This document shows, piece by piece, positions 26,065-35,800 of a stretch of 64,000 bases of DNA. The notes under the pieces are model-generated. The model searched no databases. It saw only the letters and a program-made list of their open reading frames with translations, and was not told the DNA's origin. Position numbers and translations under genes: made by a program. Source of the DNA: Streptomyces sp. NBC_00234 (GTDB lineage Bacteria; Actinomycetota; Actinomycetes; Streptomycetales; Streptomycetaceae); contig NZ_CP108101.1 in assembly GCF_036195325.1 (NCBI RefSeq), positions 5,890,001 to 5,954,000 on the forward strand. The letters are read 5' to 3'. Numbering within the stretch: position 1 is the stretch's first letter; each line of letters opens with the position of its first letter.

Positions 26065-27105
26065 GTGGACATCGATGTGAAGCTGCTGAAGGGCTTGGCG
26101 CAGGACAAGGAGATCCCCTTCGACGTGCTCGTCGGGGCGATCGAGTCGGCCCTCCTCATCGCGTACCACCGTACGGACGGCAGCCACCGCCGGGCGCGGG
26201 TCGAGCTGAACGAGCGCGGCCACGTGACGGTGTGGGCCAAGGAGGACCCGGCCGACCTCGAAGAGGGCCAGGAGCCCAAGGAGTTCGACGACACCCCGTC
26301 CGGCTTCGGCCGGATCGCGGCGACGACCGCCAAGCAGGTCATCCTGCAGCGGCTGCGCGACGCGGAGGACGACCGGACGTTCGGCGAGTACGCCGGCCAC
26401 GAGGGCGATGTCGTCACCGGTCTGGTCCAGCAGGGCAAGGACCCGAAGAACGTCCTCGTCGACATCGGCAAGATGGAAGCCATCCTGCCCGTCCAGGAGC
26501 AGGTGCCGGGCGAGGAGTACACGCACGGCCTCCGGCTGCGTTCGTACGTCGTCCGGGTCGCCAAGGGCGTCCGCGGTCCGTCCGTGACGCTGTCGCGTAC
26601 CCACCCCAACCTCGTGAAGAAGCTCTTCGCGCTGGAGGTCCCGGAGATCGCCGACGGCTCGGTCGTCATCGAGGCGATCGCCCGCGAGGCCGGTCACCGC
26701 AGCAAGATCGCGGTGCGCTCCACCCGCGCAGGTCTGAACCCCAAGGGCGCCTGCATCGGCCCGATGGGCAGCCGGGTGCGCAACGTCATGGCCGAGCTGC
26801 ACGGCGAGAAGATCGACATCGTTGACTGGTCGGACGACCCGGCCGAGATGGTCGCCAACGCGCTGTCGCCCGCACGGGTGAGCAAGGTCGAGGTCGTGGA
26901 CCTCGGTGCCCGGTCCGCCCGGGTCACCGTGCCCGACTACCAGCTGTCGCTGGCGATCGGCAAGGAGGGGCAGAACGCCCGCCTCGCCGCCCGCCTCACC
27001 GGCTGGCGCATCGACATCCGCCCGGACACGGAGACGGACGAGGAGCGGGACATCGCGGACCGTGAGCGCGCCGAGCGCGCCAGGGACCGGTCGCAGCGGG
27101 GCTGA
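26065..27105 (+). CDS. nusA: transcription termination/antitermination factor NusA
   Basis: 346-aa RNA-polymerase-associated factor. Start GTG 26065, 2 bp after rimP. Domains: N-terminal RNAP-binding domain (1-~125), S1 (~130-200, GDVVTGLVQQGKDPKNVLVD), KH1 (~210-275, with LNPKGACIGPMGSRVRNVMA) and KH2 (~280-335, with LAIGKEGQNARLAARLTGWR). It lacks the acidic repeats at the C-terminus of enterobacterial NusA, as usual in actinobacteria. It works with NusG and others on rRNA and leader transcription. Confidence 0.97.
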   Translation: MDIDVKLLKGLAQDKEIPFDVLVGAIESALLIAYHRTDGSHRRARVELNERGHVTVWAKEDPADLEEGQEPKEFDDTPSGFGRIAATTAKQVILQRLRDAEDDRTFGEYAGHEGDVVTGLVQQGKDPKNVLVDIGKMEAILPVQEQVPGEEYTHGLRLRSYVVRVAKGVRGPSVTLSRTHPNLVKKLFALEVPEIADGSVVIEAIAREAGHRSKIAVRSTRAGLNPKGACIGPMGSRVRNVMAELHGEKIDIVDWSDDPAEMVANALSPARVSKVEVVDLGARSARVTVPDYQLSLAIGKEGQNARLAARLTGWRIDIRPDTETDEERDIADRERAERARDRSQRG

Positions 27106-27250
27106 TCCCGGCCCCTCCGGTATCGGGCCGAGCCGATTCGTGACCGGCCCGAAGGAATAGATCGGGGCGCCACGGCGCTGAGATCACGACAACATCCGTT
27201 CGATTTTTGCCCCAAAGGGGTGAGGTCGTTGCGGGGAGGTAGACTTAAAC

Positions 27251-27538
27251 GTGTCTGGCCGGACGCACGCCCGCGCTTGCCCCGAACGAACCTGTGTGGG
27301 ATGCCGGGAGCGGGCGGCCAAGAGCGAGCTGGTGCGCATCGTGGTGGATGAGGGTGAATGCGTCCCTGATCCGCGCGGTACGCTGCCCGGCCGGGGTGCG
27401 TATCTGCACCCCGCCTCTGTCTGTCTCGACCTGGCGGTTCGCCGCCGGGCATTCCCCCGGGCCTTCAAGGCCAAGGGGCCGTTCGGATCCGCGGCACTGC
27501 AGCGGTTCGTCGAGCGGGTGACAACGCAAGAAAAGTGA
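27251..27538 (+). CDS. ylxR: YlxR (DUF448) family RNA-binding protein
   Basis: 95-aa basic protein from GTG 27251, preceded by GGGGAGG at 27233-27239. The signature is RTCVGCRERAAKSELVRIV, then DPRGTLPGRGAYLHP, typical of the DUF448/YlxR family found between nusA and infB. Structural work on family members points to nucleic-acid binding, and in Bacillus a nucleoid-associated or regulatory role was proposed. Probable in-operon function with nusA and infB. Confidence 0.92.
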   Translation: MSGRTHARACPERTCVGCRERAAKSELVRIVVDEGECVPDPRGTLPGRGAYLHPASVCLDLAVRRRAFPRAFKAKGPFGSAALQRFVERVTTQEK

Positions 27539-27595
27539 ACGGCACGGGACCCCGTGCGGTCAGGTACCTCGCGAGTTGGAAGTAGGTCGAGATTG

Positions 27596-27628
27596 CGATG
27601 AGCACTCGATGAGTACGCGATGAGTACG
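27596..27628 (+). repeat. 11-bp tandem repeat (3 copies) in infB leader
   Basis: CGATGAGCACT (27596-27606), CGATGAGTACG (27607-27617) and CGATGAGTACG (27618-27628) are head to tail in the 140-bp gap between ylxR and infB, 50 bp upstream of the infB start. Each contains ATGAG, so short ATG-starting frames occur here. Function unknown. Confidence 0.85.
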
Positions 27629-27678
27629 CCCATGAAGTAGCGACGGTCCGGCGGTAACCCGGACCTAAAAGGAGCGAA

Positions 27679-30600
27679 GTGGCTAAGGTCCGGGTATACG
27701 AGCTCGCCAAGGAGTTCGGGGTTGAGAGCAAGGTCGTCATGGCCAAGCTCCAAGAACTCGGTGAATTCGTACGTTCGGCGTCCTCGACGATCGAGGCGCC
27801 GGTTGTACGCAAGTTGACTGACGCACTGCAGGGGCCCGGCGGCAACGCCGGCAAGTCCGCTGCGAAGCCTGGCGCGCCCCGCAAGGCCGCCCCCTCGAAG
27901 CCCGCAGCGCCCTCCCCGGCCGCTGCGGCACGTCCCGCTGCCCCGAAGCCCGGCGTCCCGGCCCCCAAGCCGGTCGCAGCCGAGGCCCCGGAGAGCAGCG
28001 CCCCCGCCGCACCTTCCGCGCCGTCCGCGGGCCCGCGTCCGGGCCCCAAGCCCGCGCCGAAGCCCGCACCGGTCACCCCGGTGCCCGCGGCTGAATTCTC
28101 CGCTCCGGCCCCGGCTCAGCCGGCCCAGCCGCAGCAGGCCCCGCGTCCCGCGGGTGCCACCCCCGGCCCCCGCCCCGCCTCCCGTCCGGCTCCGGCCGGC
28201 GGTCAGCGCGACGGTGGCCGTGACGCAGGTCAGCGCGACGGCGGCCGTGGTGGCGAGCGTGGCGGCGACCGCCCCGCGCGTCCCGCGGGCCAGGGAGCGC
28301 CGCGACCCGCAGGTGCTCGTCCGGCGGGTCCCCGTCCGGGCAACAACCCCTTCACCTCCGGTGGCTCCACCGGCATGGCGCGTCCCCAGGCCCCGCGGCC
28401 CGGCGGCGCCCCGCGTCCCGGTGGCGGTCAGGACCGTCCGGAGCGCCCCGGCGCCCCGCGTCCGCAGGGCGGCCCCGGTGGCGCCCCGCGCCCGCAGGGT
28501 CAGGGTGGTGCCCGTCCGAGTCCCGGCGGCATGCCCCGTCCGCAGGCTCCCCGTCCGGGCGGTGCCCCGTCCGGTAACCGGCCGAACCCGGGCATGATGC
28601 CGCAGCGTCCCGCTGCGGGTCCGCGTCCCGGTGGTGGCCCCGGTGGCGGTGGCCGTGGTCCCGGTGGCGGCGGCGGTCGTCCCGGCGGCGGTGGCGGCGC
28701 AGGCCGTCCCGGTGGCGGCGGCTTCGCAGGCCGTCCGGCCGGTCCCGGTGGTGGCGGCGGCGGTTTCGCCGGTCGTCCCGGTGGTCCCGGTGGCGGTGGC
28801 GGCGCAGGCCGTCCCGGTGGTGGCGGCGGCTTCGGCGGTCGTCCCGGCTTCGGTGGACGTCCCGGCGGCCCGGGTGCCCGTGGTGGCACACAGGGTGCGT
28901 TCGGCCGTCCCGGTGGTCCCGCGCGTCGTGGTCGCAAGTCGAAGCGTCAGAGGCGCCAGGAGTACGAGGCCATGCAGGCCCCGTCGGTGGGCGGCGTCAT
29001 GCTGCCTCGCGGCAACGGGCAGGCTGTCCGGCTGTCGCGCGGTGCGTCCCTCACGGACTTCGCGGAGAAGATCAACGCCAACCCGGCGTCGCTCGTCGCC
29101 GTGATGATGAACCTCGGCGAGATGGTCACTGCCACGCAGTCCGTCTCCGACGAGACGCTGAAGCTTCTCGCGGACGAGATGAACTACATCCTCGAGATCG
29201 TCAGCCCCGAGGAGGAGGACCGCGAGCTGCTCGAGTCCTTCGACATCGAGTTCGGCGAGGACGAGGGCGGCGAAGAGGCCCTGGTCTCCCGTCCGCCGGT
29301 CGTGACCGTCATGGGTCACGTCGACCACGGTAAGACCCGACTGCTGGACGCGATCCGCAAGACGAACGTCGTTGCGGGCGAGGCCGGCGGTATCACGCAG
29401 CACATCGGTGCGTACCAGGTCGGCGCCGAGGTCAACGGCGAGGACCGTCGCATCACCTTCATCGACACCCCGGGTCACGAGGCGTTCACCGCCATGCGTG
29501 CACGTGGTGCGAAGTCCACCGACATCGCGATCCTCGTGGTGGCGGCGAACGACGGTGTGATGCCCCAGACGATCGAGGCGCTGAACCACGCCAAGGCGGC
29601 CGAGGTGCCGATCGTGGTCGCGGTCAACAAGATCGACGTCGAGGGTGCCGACCCGACCAAGGTGCGCGGTCAGCTCACCGAGTTCGGTCTGGTGGCCGAG
29701 GAGTACGGCGGCGACACGATGTTCGTCGACATCTCCGCCAAGCAGGGCCTCAACATCGAGGCTCTTCTGGAGGCCGTCGTCCTCACCGCCGACGCCTCGC
29801 TCGACCTGCGGGCCAACCCGGAGCAGGACGCGCAGGGTATTGCGATCGAGTCCCACCTCGACCGCGGCCGTGGTGCCGTTGCGACCGTCCTGGTCCAGCG
29901 AGGCACGCTGCGGGTCGGCGACACGATGGTGGTCGGCGACGCGTACGGCCGAGTCCGCGCGATGCTCGACGACAAGGGCGAGAACGTCGAGGAAGCGGGT
30001 CCCTCGACCCCCGTCCTCGTGCTGGGTCTCACCAACGTCCCGGGTGCCGGCGACAACTTCCTGGTCGTCGACGAGGACCGTACGGCCCGTCAGATCGCCG
30101 AGAAGCGTGCCGCTCGTGAGCGCAACGCCAACTTCGCCCGCAAGGGTGTCCGGTTCTCCCTGGAGAACCTGGACGAGGCGCTCAAGGCCGGTCTGGTCCA
30201 GGAGCTCAACCTCATCATCAAGGGCGACGCGTCCGGTTCGGTGGAGGCTCTCGAGTCCTCGCTGCTCCAGCTCGACGTCGGTGAAGAGGTCGACATCCGG
30301 GTCCTGCACCGCGGTGTGGGTGCGGTCACCGAGTCGGACATCGACCTGGCGACCGGCTCCGACGCCATCGTGATCGGCTTCAACGTGCGCGCCGCAGGGC
30401 GTGCGCAGCAGATGGCCGAGCGCGAAGGCGTGGACGTCCGGTACTACTCGGTCATCTACCAGGCGATCGAAGAGATCGAAGCGGCCCTCAAGGGCATGCT
30501 CAAGCCGGAGTACGAAGAGGTCGAGCTCGGTACGGCGGAGATCCGCGAGGTCTTCCGCTCGTCCAAGCTGGGCAACATCGCCGGTGTGCTGGTCCGGTCC

Positions 30601-30813
30601 GGCGAGGTCAAGCGCAACACCAAGGCGCGCCTGCTGCGTGATGGCAAGGTCATCGCGGAGAGCCTCAACATCTCCGGTCTGCGCCGCTTCAAGGACGACG
30701 TCACCGAGATCCGCGAAGGCTTCGAGGGCGGTATCAACCTCGGAAACTTCAACGACATCAAGATCGACGACGTCATCGCGACGTACGAGATGCGCGAGAA
30801 GCCGCGAGGCTGA
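27679..30813 (+). CDS. infB: translation initiation factor IF-2
   Basis: GTPase that brings initiator tRNA to the 30S subunit and promotes subunit joining, 1,044 aa. GTG 27679 follows AAGGAG. Order: IF2-N domain at 1-50 (VYELAKEFGVESKVVMAKLQ); a very long Pro/Ala/Gly/Arg low-complexity region (~55-415), ending in GGGGRPGGG-type repeats; a second IF2-N-like domain; then the GTPase with G1 GHVDHGKTRLL near residue 545, G3 DTPGHEAF and G4 NKID; then domains II-IV (C2 with KHEE-like LGNIAGVLVRSGEV). The extended disordered N-region is typical of Streptomyces IF2. Confidence 0.97.
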   Translation: MAKVRVYELAKEFGVESKVVMAKLQELGEFVRSASSTIEAPVVRKLTDALQGPGGNAGKSAAKPGAPRKAAPSKPAAPSPAAAARPAAPKPGVPAPKPVAAEAPESSAPAAPSAPSAGPRPGPKPAPKPAPVTPVPAAEFSAPAPAQPAQPQQAPRPAGATPGPRPASRPAPAGGQRDGGRDAGQRDGGRGGERGGDRPARPAGQGAPRPAGARPAGPRPGNNPFTSGGSTGMARPQAPRPGGAPRPGGGQDRPERPGAPRPQGGPGGAPRPQGQGGARPSPGGMPRPQAPRPGGAPSGNRPNPGMMPQRPAAGPRPGGGPGGGGRGPGGGGGRPGGGGGAGRPGGGGFAGRPAGPGGGGGGFAGRPGGPGGGGGAGRPGGGGGFGGRPGFGGRPGGPGARGGTQGAFGRPGGPARRGRKSKRQRRQEYEAMQAPSVGGVMLPRGNGQAVRLSRGASLTDFAEKINANPASLVAVMMNLGEMVTATQSVSDETLKLLADEMNYILEIVSPEEEDRELLESFDIEFGEDEGGEEALVSRPPVVTVMGHVDHGKTRLLDAIRKTNVVAGEAGGITQHIGAYQVGAEVNGEDRRITFIDTPGHEAFTAMRARGAKSTDIAILVVAANDGVMPQTIEALNHAKAAEVPIVVAVNKIDVEGADPTKVRGQLTEFGLVAEEYGGDTMFVDISAKQGLNIEALLEAVVLTADASLDLRANPEQDAQGIAIESHLDRGRGAVATVLVQRGTLRVGDTMVVGDAYGRVRAMLDDKGENVEEAGPSTPVLVLGLTNVPGAGDNFLVVDEDRTARQIAEKRAARERNANFARKGVRFSLENLDEALKAGLVQELNLIIKGDASGSVEALESSLLQLDVGEEVDIRVLHRGVGAVTESDIDLATGSDAIVIGFNVRAAGRAQQMAEREGVDVRYYSVIYQAIEEIEAALKGMLKPEYEEVELGTAEIREVFRSSKLGNIAGVLVRSGEVKRNTKARLLRDGKVIAESLNISGLRRFKDDVTEIREGFEGGINLGNFNDIKIDDVIATYEMREKPRG

Positions 30814-30829
30814 CCCGTACCTCAACAGT

Positions 30830-30869
30830 CGGGGCCGGTCGACGGGTCTTATTCCGTCGATCGGCCCCG
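30830..30869 (+). terminator. hairpin after infB
   Basis: CGGGGCCGGTCGACGG (30830-30845) pairs with 30854-30869 with a single G-U, loop GTCTTATT. It lies 16 bp after infB and may attenuate read-through to the DUF503 gene. Confidence 0.75.
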
Positions 30870-30949
30870 GCCGTTCCGTGTACGGTTCTTGTGTCCCTGC
30901 CAAGCGCTGGCAGGGCACGAACCCGAACCGGCGGGACATCCGGACATAC

Positions 30950-31243
30950 ATGTATGTGGGGACACTGTCCTTCGATCTGCTCCTCGGCGACGTACGTTCG
31001 TTGAAGGAGAAACGCTCCATCGTCCGGCCGATCGTTGCCGAACTTCAGCGCAAGTACGCGGTGAGCGTGGCGGAGACGGGTGAACAGGATCTCCATCGCA
31101 GGGCCGAGATCGGCCTCGCGGTGGTCTCCGGGGACACCGGACATCTCACAGATGTACTGGACCGGTGCGAGCGGCTGGTGGCCGCGCGCCCCGAGGTGGA
31201 GCTGCTGTCGGTTCGACGGCGGCTGCACAGCGACGAAGACTGA
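30950..31243 (+). CDS. DUF503 family protein
   Basis: 97-aa protein starting MYVGTLSFDLLLGDVRSLKE at ATG 30950, followed by KRSIVRPIVAELQRKYAVSV and AEIGLAVVSGD. This is the DUF503 (YlxP-like) family, a ferredoxin-like fold found beside rbfA in many bacteria. The Shine-Dalgarno is poor, but the family N-terminus matches this start exactly. Its partners rbfA and truB suggest a role tied to ribosome or RNA maturation; this is inference. Confidence 0.88.
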   Translation: MYVGTLSFDLLLGDVRSLKEKRSIVRPIVAELQRKYAVSVAETGEQDLHRRAEIGLAVVSGDTGHLTDVLDRCERLVAARPEVELLSVRRRLHSDED

Positions 31244-31281
31244 ACGAGCAAGGCAAACCCAGAAGGAAGAGTGACGGACCG

Positions 31282-31755
31282 GTGACCGACAACGCGCGGG
31301 CCCGAAAGCTGGCCGATCGCATCCAGGTCGTGGTCGCGGAGACCCTGGACCGGCGTATCAAGGATCCGCGGCTCGGATTCGTGACGATCACGGACGCTCG
31401 CGTCACCGGCGATCTGCGGGAGGCCACGGTCTTCTACACGGTCTACGGGGACGACGAGGAGCGTGCGGCCTCCGCCGCCGCGCTGGAGAGCGCCAAGGGC
31501 GTCCTCCGCTCCGAGGTCGGCAAGCAGATCGGGGTCCGGTTCACGCCGACCCTGGCCTTCGTGCCGGACGCCCTCCCGGACAACGCCCGCACCATCGAGG
31601 ACCTCCTCGACAAGGCGCGTGCCAAGGACGCGGCGGTGCGTGAGGTGTCGACCGGCGCGACGTACGCGGGCGGGGCCGACCCGTACCGCAAGCCGGAGGA
31701 CGAGGACGACGAGGCCGACGGGTCCGACGAGAACGAGGGCCCTGCCTCCGCATGA
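31282..31755 (+). CDS. rbfA: ribosome-binding factor A
   Basis: 157-aa KH-fold factor for maturation of the 16S rRNA 5' end. GTG 31282 gives the expected N-terminus (TDNARARKLADRIQVVVAET); conserved pieces are KDPRLGFVTITDARVTGDLR and PTLAFVPDALPDNARTIEDL. The C-terminal 40 residues are acidic and probably disordered (KPEDEDDEADGSDENEG). Its TGA overlaps the truB ATG (ATGA). Confidence 0.94.
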   Translation: MTDNARARKLADRIQVVVAETLDRRIKDPRLGFVTITDARVTGDLREATVFYTVYGDDEERAASAAALESAKGVLRSEVGKQIGVRFTPTLAFVPDALPDNARTIEDLLDKARAKDAAVREVSTGATYAGGADPYRKPEDEDDEADGSDENEGPASA

Positions 31756-32651
31756 CTCAGCAGAACAGAACGCCGGACGGCCTCGTCATCGTCGACAAGC
31801 CGTCCGGCTTCACTTCGCACGACGTCGTCGCCAAGATGCGCGGCATCGCCCGTACCCGCCGTGTCGGTCACGCCGGCACGCTGGACCCGATGGCCACGGG
31901 CGTGCTCGTGCTCGGCGTGGAGAAGGCCACCAAGCTGCTCGGCCACCTCGCGCTGACCGAGAAGGAGTACCTCGGCACGATCCGGCTCGGCCAGGACACC
32001 GTGACGGACGACGCGGAGGGCGAGATCACCTCGTCCACCGACGCGTCGGGCGTGACCCGTGAGGGCATCGACGCCGGCGTCGCGGCCCTGACCGGCGCGA
32101 TCATGCAGGTGCCGTCCAAGGTCAGCGCCATCAAGATCGACGGCAAGCGGTCGTACGCGCGGGTGCGCGGCGGCGAGGAGTTCGAGATCCCGGCGCGTCC
32201 GGTGACCATCTCGTCCTTCCACGTCTACGACGTGCGCGAGGCCGTGGCGGAGGACGGGACCCCGGTCGTCGACCTGGTCGTCTCCGTCGTCTGCTCCTCC
32301 GGTACGTACATCCGGGCCATCGCCCGCGACCTCGGTGCCGGGCTCGGCGTCGGCGGACATCTGACCGCGCTGCGTCGCACCCGGGTGGGCCCGTACGGAC
32401 TGGACATGGCCAGGACGCTCGACCAGCACCAGCAGGAGCTGACCGTGATGCCGGTCGCGGAGGCCGCCTCCTCGGCGTTCCCCCGCTGGGACGTCGACGA
32501 GAAGCGGGCCAAGCTGCTGCTCAACGGGGTCCGGCTGGACATGCCCTCGTATCCGCCGGGGCCGGTCGCGGTCTTCGGTCCCGACGGGACGTTCCTGGTG
32601 CTCGTCGAGGAGCAGCACGGCAAGGCCAAGAGCCTCGCCGTCTTCGCCTGA
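31752..32651 (+). CDS. truB: tRNA pseudouridine-55 synthase
   Basis: 299-aa pseudouridine synthase for U55 of the tRNA T-loop. ATG 31752 overlaps rbfA. Motif I KPSGFTSHDVVAKMR and motif II HAGTLDPMATGVLVLGVEKA with catalytic Asp45 are intact; later conserved segments are VPSKVSAIKIDGKRSYARVR and CSSGTYIRAIARDLG. The C-terminal PUA-like domain is of the actinobacterial form. A 12-bp hairpin terminator follows. Confidence 0.96.
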   Translation: MTQQNRTPDGLVIVDKPSGFTSHDVVAKMRGIARTRRVGHAGTLDPMATGVLVLGVEKATKLLGHLALTEKEYLGTIRLGQDTVTDDAEGEITSSTDASGVTREGIDAGVAALTGAIMQVPSKVSAIKIDGKRSYARVRGGEEFEIPARPVTISSFHVYDVREAVAEDGTPVVDLVVSVVCSSGTYIRAIARDLGAGLGVGGHLTALRRTRVGPYGLDMARTLDQHQQELTVMPVAEAASSAFPRWDVDEKRAKLLLNGVRLDMPSYPPGPVAVFGPDGTFLVLVEEQHGKAKSLAVFA

Positions 32652-32680
32652 CCCGCCGCCGGTCCCGCGTGCCGTTCGCC

Positions 32681-32714
32681 GTGGAGCGGGCAGTGCCCCC
32701 TGTGCCCGCTCCAC
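32681..32714 (+). terminator. hairpin terminator after truB
   Basis: GTGGAGCGGGCA (32681-32692) pairs perfectly with TGCCCGCTCCAC (32703-32714), loop of 10 nt, 29 bp after the truB stop. It separates the infB-truB cluster from the next gene. Confidence 0.85.
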
Positions 32715-32752
32715 GATCCCCCTCCCTCGGAGAGCTCTGTCCAAAGAGCGGT

Positions 32753-32762
32753 GTGAATTCAC
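32753..32762. promoter_or_regulatory. palindrome in promoter region of the NTPase gene
   Basis: GTGAATTCAC is a perfect 10-bp palindrome, unusually AT-rich here, and a second GTGAATAC half-site lies 31 bp downstream at 32784-32791. Both are within 110 bp of the start codon of the pseudo-protease/NTPase gene and could be operator half-sites. Speculative. Confidence 0.35.
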
Positions 32763-32861
32763 CCCAATGGACGGGCGCTCGGAGTGAATACGGGGTGCAC
32801 AAGGGGGCGCGTTACCTCGGTCCGCTACGCGCGCCGATCCGTGCCGACCTACGGTCGGACC

Positions 32862-35800
32862 ATGGGCAGCGGGGACCGGCCGGAGCTGGTAAGAATCTGC
32901 GATCGCGCCGGCCGGCCGCGGGGGACGGGATTCGTCGCGGACGACCGCGGCACGGTCCTCACCAGCCATGAGGCCGTCGCCACGTCCGTACCGCTGACGC
33001 TGCACGGACGGGACGGACGGCGCTGCGCCGTGCGGCCCGAGGACGTCACGCCCCTGGCGGAGCTCGGCCTCGCCCTGGTGCGCACCGACGGGCCCGACGC
33101 CCTGGGCGCGCAGCCGCTGCCGGTGACCGTCAGGGACCGGATCGGGACGGGTACGTACGTGCGCATCGCCGCCCACGGGTGGCGCGAGGCCCGCGTGCTC
33201 GGATCGGCCCCCGCGACGTACGCCCACGGGGGCCTGACCCACCGGATCGACGGGGCGCTGGTCCTGGCCCTCGGCACCGACGGACGGGACGCACTGCGCT
33301 CGGGCGGGGCGGCCGTGGGCGGGCCGGTGATGGACCCGGAGACCGGTGCGGTCCTCGGCGTGCTCTCCACGGCCCGCGGAGCGGGACACGAGTCGGCAGG
33401 GCTCGCGGTGCCCCTCACCGGGCGGACCGCGGGGCCCGGCTCCGAGCTCTTCCAGGCCCTGCTGCGGCGGAACGCGACGACCGTGCCCGGCTACGGCCGC
33501 GACCTCAACCTCGCGGGCGCCCACCAGCTGACCGCCACCTCGGTCGGGTCGCTGGGCGGTCCGGGCCACCGTACGGAGCCCGTCGACCGGCCCGACGTCG
33601 CCGGGGCCTTCGCCGCCTTCGAGGCGGGTACGGGACAGGTGCTCGGTCTCGTCGGGGCCCCCGGAACCGGCCGCACCACCGAGCTCGCCGCCCTGGCCGC
33701 CCGCCGCGCGCAGGGGTCCGTGCCCGCCCTCACCCTCTGGCTGCGCGGCGCCGACCTGCTGGCCGACGACACCTCGGTCGCCGACGCGACGGCCCGCACC
33801 CTTCAGCGGTCCGGACGGATCATCGCCGCCGCCGGCGCCGGGGGAGACATGGCGGCGGCCACCCCCGAGGGTGTGGCGGCGCTCGCCACCGCGGCCGGAA
33901 GCCCCCTGCTCGTCGTGCTCGACGGCCCGGAGGAGATGCCGCCGCTGCTGGCCCACCGGCTGGCCGACTGGACCGCGGGGACGGCCGACTGGCTGAGCGC
34001 CCACGGGGTGCGGATGGTCGTCGCCTGCCGCCCCGAGCACTGGGAGACCGCGGGCGGGCTCTACCCGCCCGACGTCCTGCACCGCCCCGAGCGGCCCGCG
34101 GGACGGCTGCCGTCCGCCGTGCGCCTCGGCGACCTGACCGCGGGCCAGGCGGCACTGGCCCGGGAGCGGTACGGCATCCCGGCCGGTGCGATCACCCCGG
34201 GCCACGACCGCCATCCGCTCACGCTGCGCCTGCTGGCCGAGGTACGGGAAGCGCTGCCCCCCGACGTCGCCGGCCGGCCCGGCACGGAGGACGTCTTCGG
34301 TGCCCACCTGGACCTGATGTGCGTCCGCATCGCCGTCCGGATCGCCGCCGGGGACGAGCAGCGGCTCCGGGGCTCGGCGGTGCGCAGGCTGGCCGCGAAG
34401 GTGGCGGGCCAGGTCCACGAGGCGGCCCGGCGCTGTCTCGGACCGGGGCAGGGGGAGCTGGACAGGGCCGCGTTCGAGGAACTCTTTCCGTGGCGCACGG
34501 GCTGGGCCTCGGCGGTCCTCACGGAGGGCCTCCTGACCCCGGCGGGCGCCGGCTACCGCTTCGCTCACGAGGAACTGGGCGACTGGGTCCAGGGCGCGCA
34601 CCTGGACCTCGGCGCGGCGCTGCACGCCCTGGTCCACCGCTGGCACGCGTCGCGCTCACCGGACGGAGCCGGGATCGGAGCCGGAGCCGCATCCCGGGCC
34701 GGGGAACGCGGGGACGGGCCGCCCGTCCGGGGTGTGCGCGGCCTCCGGGCCGGTCACGGTGCCGACCCGGTCTCCGCACGGCGCCGCGCCGTCAGGAGCG
34801 GACGCGGGATCCCGGCCCCCCGGTCCGCCCCCGAGCCGGTCCCCGGGGCCGCTCCGGAGCGGGACGAGCCCCGCACGCTGCCCGTGCCGCGTCACCGCAT
34901 CGGCCCGGTGATCCAGGCGATGCTGCTGCTGGGACGGCGCCAGGGGGCGTCCGCGCTGGCGCACCGCATGGCGGACCTCATCGAGGCGATCGACCGGCTC
35001 TCGGCGCAGCCGGGCGGGGCCGGGGCCCCCGGGCGGCCGGTCGGGGCGAGCGCGGCAGGACCCGACGGGTTGCCGGAATCCCCGGCGGGGACCGGCGACG
35101 CCGTCTGGTGGGCCGCGCACCTGCTCGGGGAGAGTCTGCTCCGGGTGCCCGACGCACGGCCGTACCTCGGAGTGCTCCGGGTGCTCGCGGGACGGATCAC
35201 CCGGCAGGACCTCGCCGGCGACGGGTCCTCGCCGCCGGAGGCGTACGGAGAGTTCGGCCCGTGGTTCTGGCGGCGGCTGCGACTGCCCGAGGACGAACGG
35301 ATCGATCTGCTGCGTCGGCTCCTGCCCGCCGACGGCGCCCCGCGCGCGGACGGGGACGAGCGGTATCTCGACGCCGTGGCACGGCGGCTCACCGCCGCCC
35401 CGCACACCGTGCAGGCCCTGCTCTGCCGGTGGTTCACCGACGAACGCCCCCTGCACGCGGAGGAGGGGCTGCCGATGCGGCCCACCGTGGCCGCCGCCGC
35501 GCAGGCCCTGCTGTACGCCCGCCGCGACCTGGACATCGACGCGCTGACCGAGGCGCTCGCCGCGACCGCCCACCCCCGCGCCGAGGAACTGCTGCGCACC
35601 TTCGTCGAGGACGAGCCGTCCGCGCTCTGCCGGGCCGTCGAACGCTGGGCGGGGGACGAGGACCGGCCCGGCCGGCGGGCCGCCGCGGCGGCGTACGCCC
35701 CGGTCCTCCTCACCCGCGCCGTCCCGGACGCCGACCGCGCCCTGCTGCGCGGCGCCGCCCTCCACCTGCTCGCGCGCCCCGCCGACTCCCGGCTGCACGG

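Noticed and set aside
28600..28920. Dense GGTGGCGGC-like repeats that could look like a CRISPR or minisatellite
   Set aside because: They encode the Gly/Arg/Pro-rich N-region of IF-2 in frame, with irregular spacing and no unique spacers.
27184..31020. A 1,278-codon minus-strand frame opposite infB, with Thr/Gly/Ala-rich repeats
   Set aside because: Mirror of the infB low-complexity and GTPase coding sequence; no RBS, no known domain.
31443..34646. A 1,067-codon minus-strand frame opposite rbfA, truB and the NTPase gene
   Set aside because: Arg/Gly-rich antisense frame of three genes supported by clear motifs on the plus strand.
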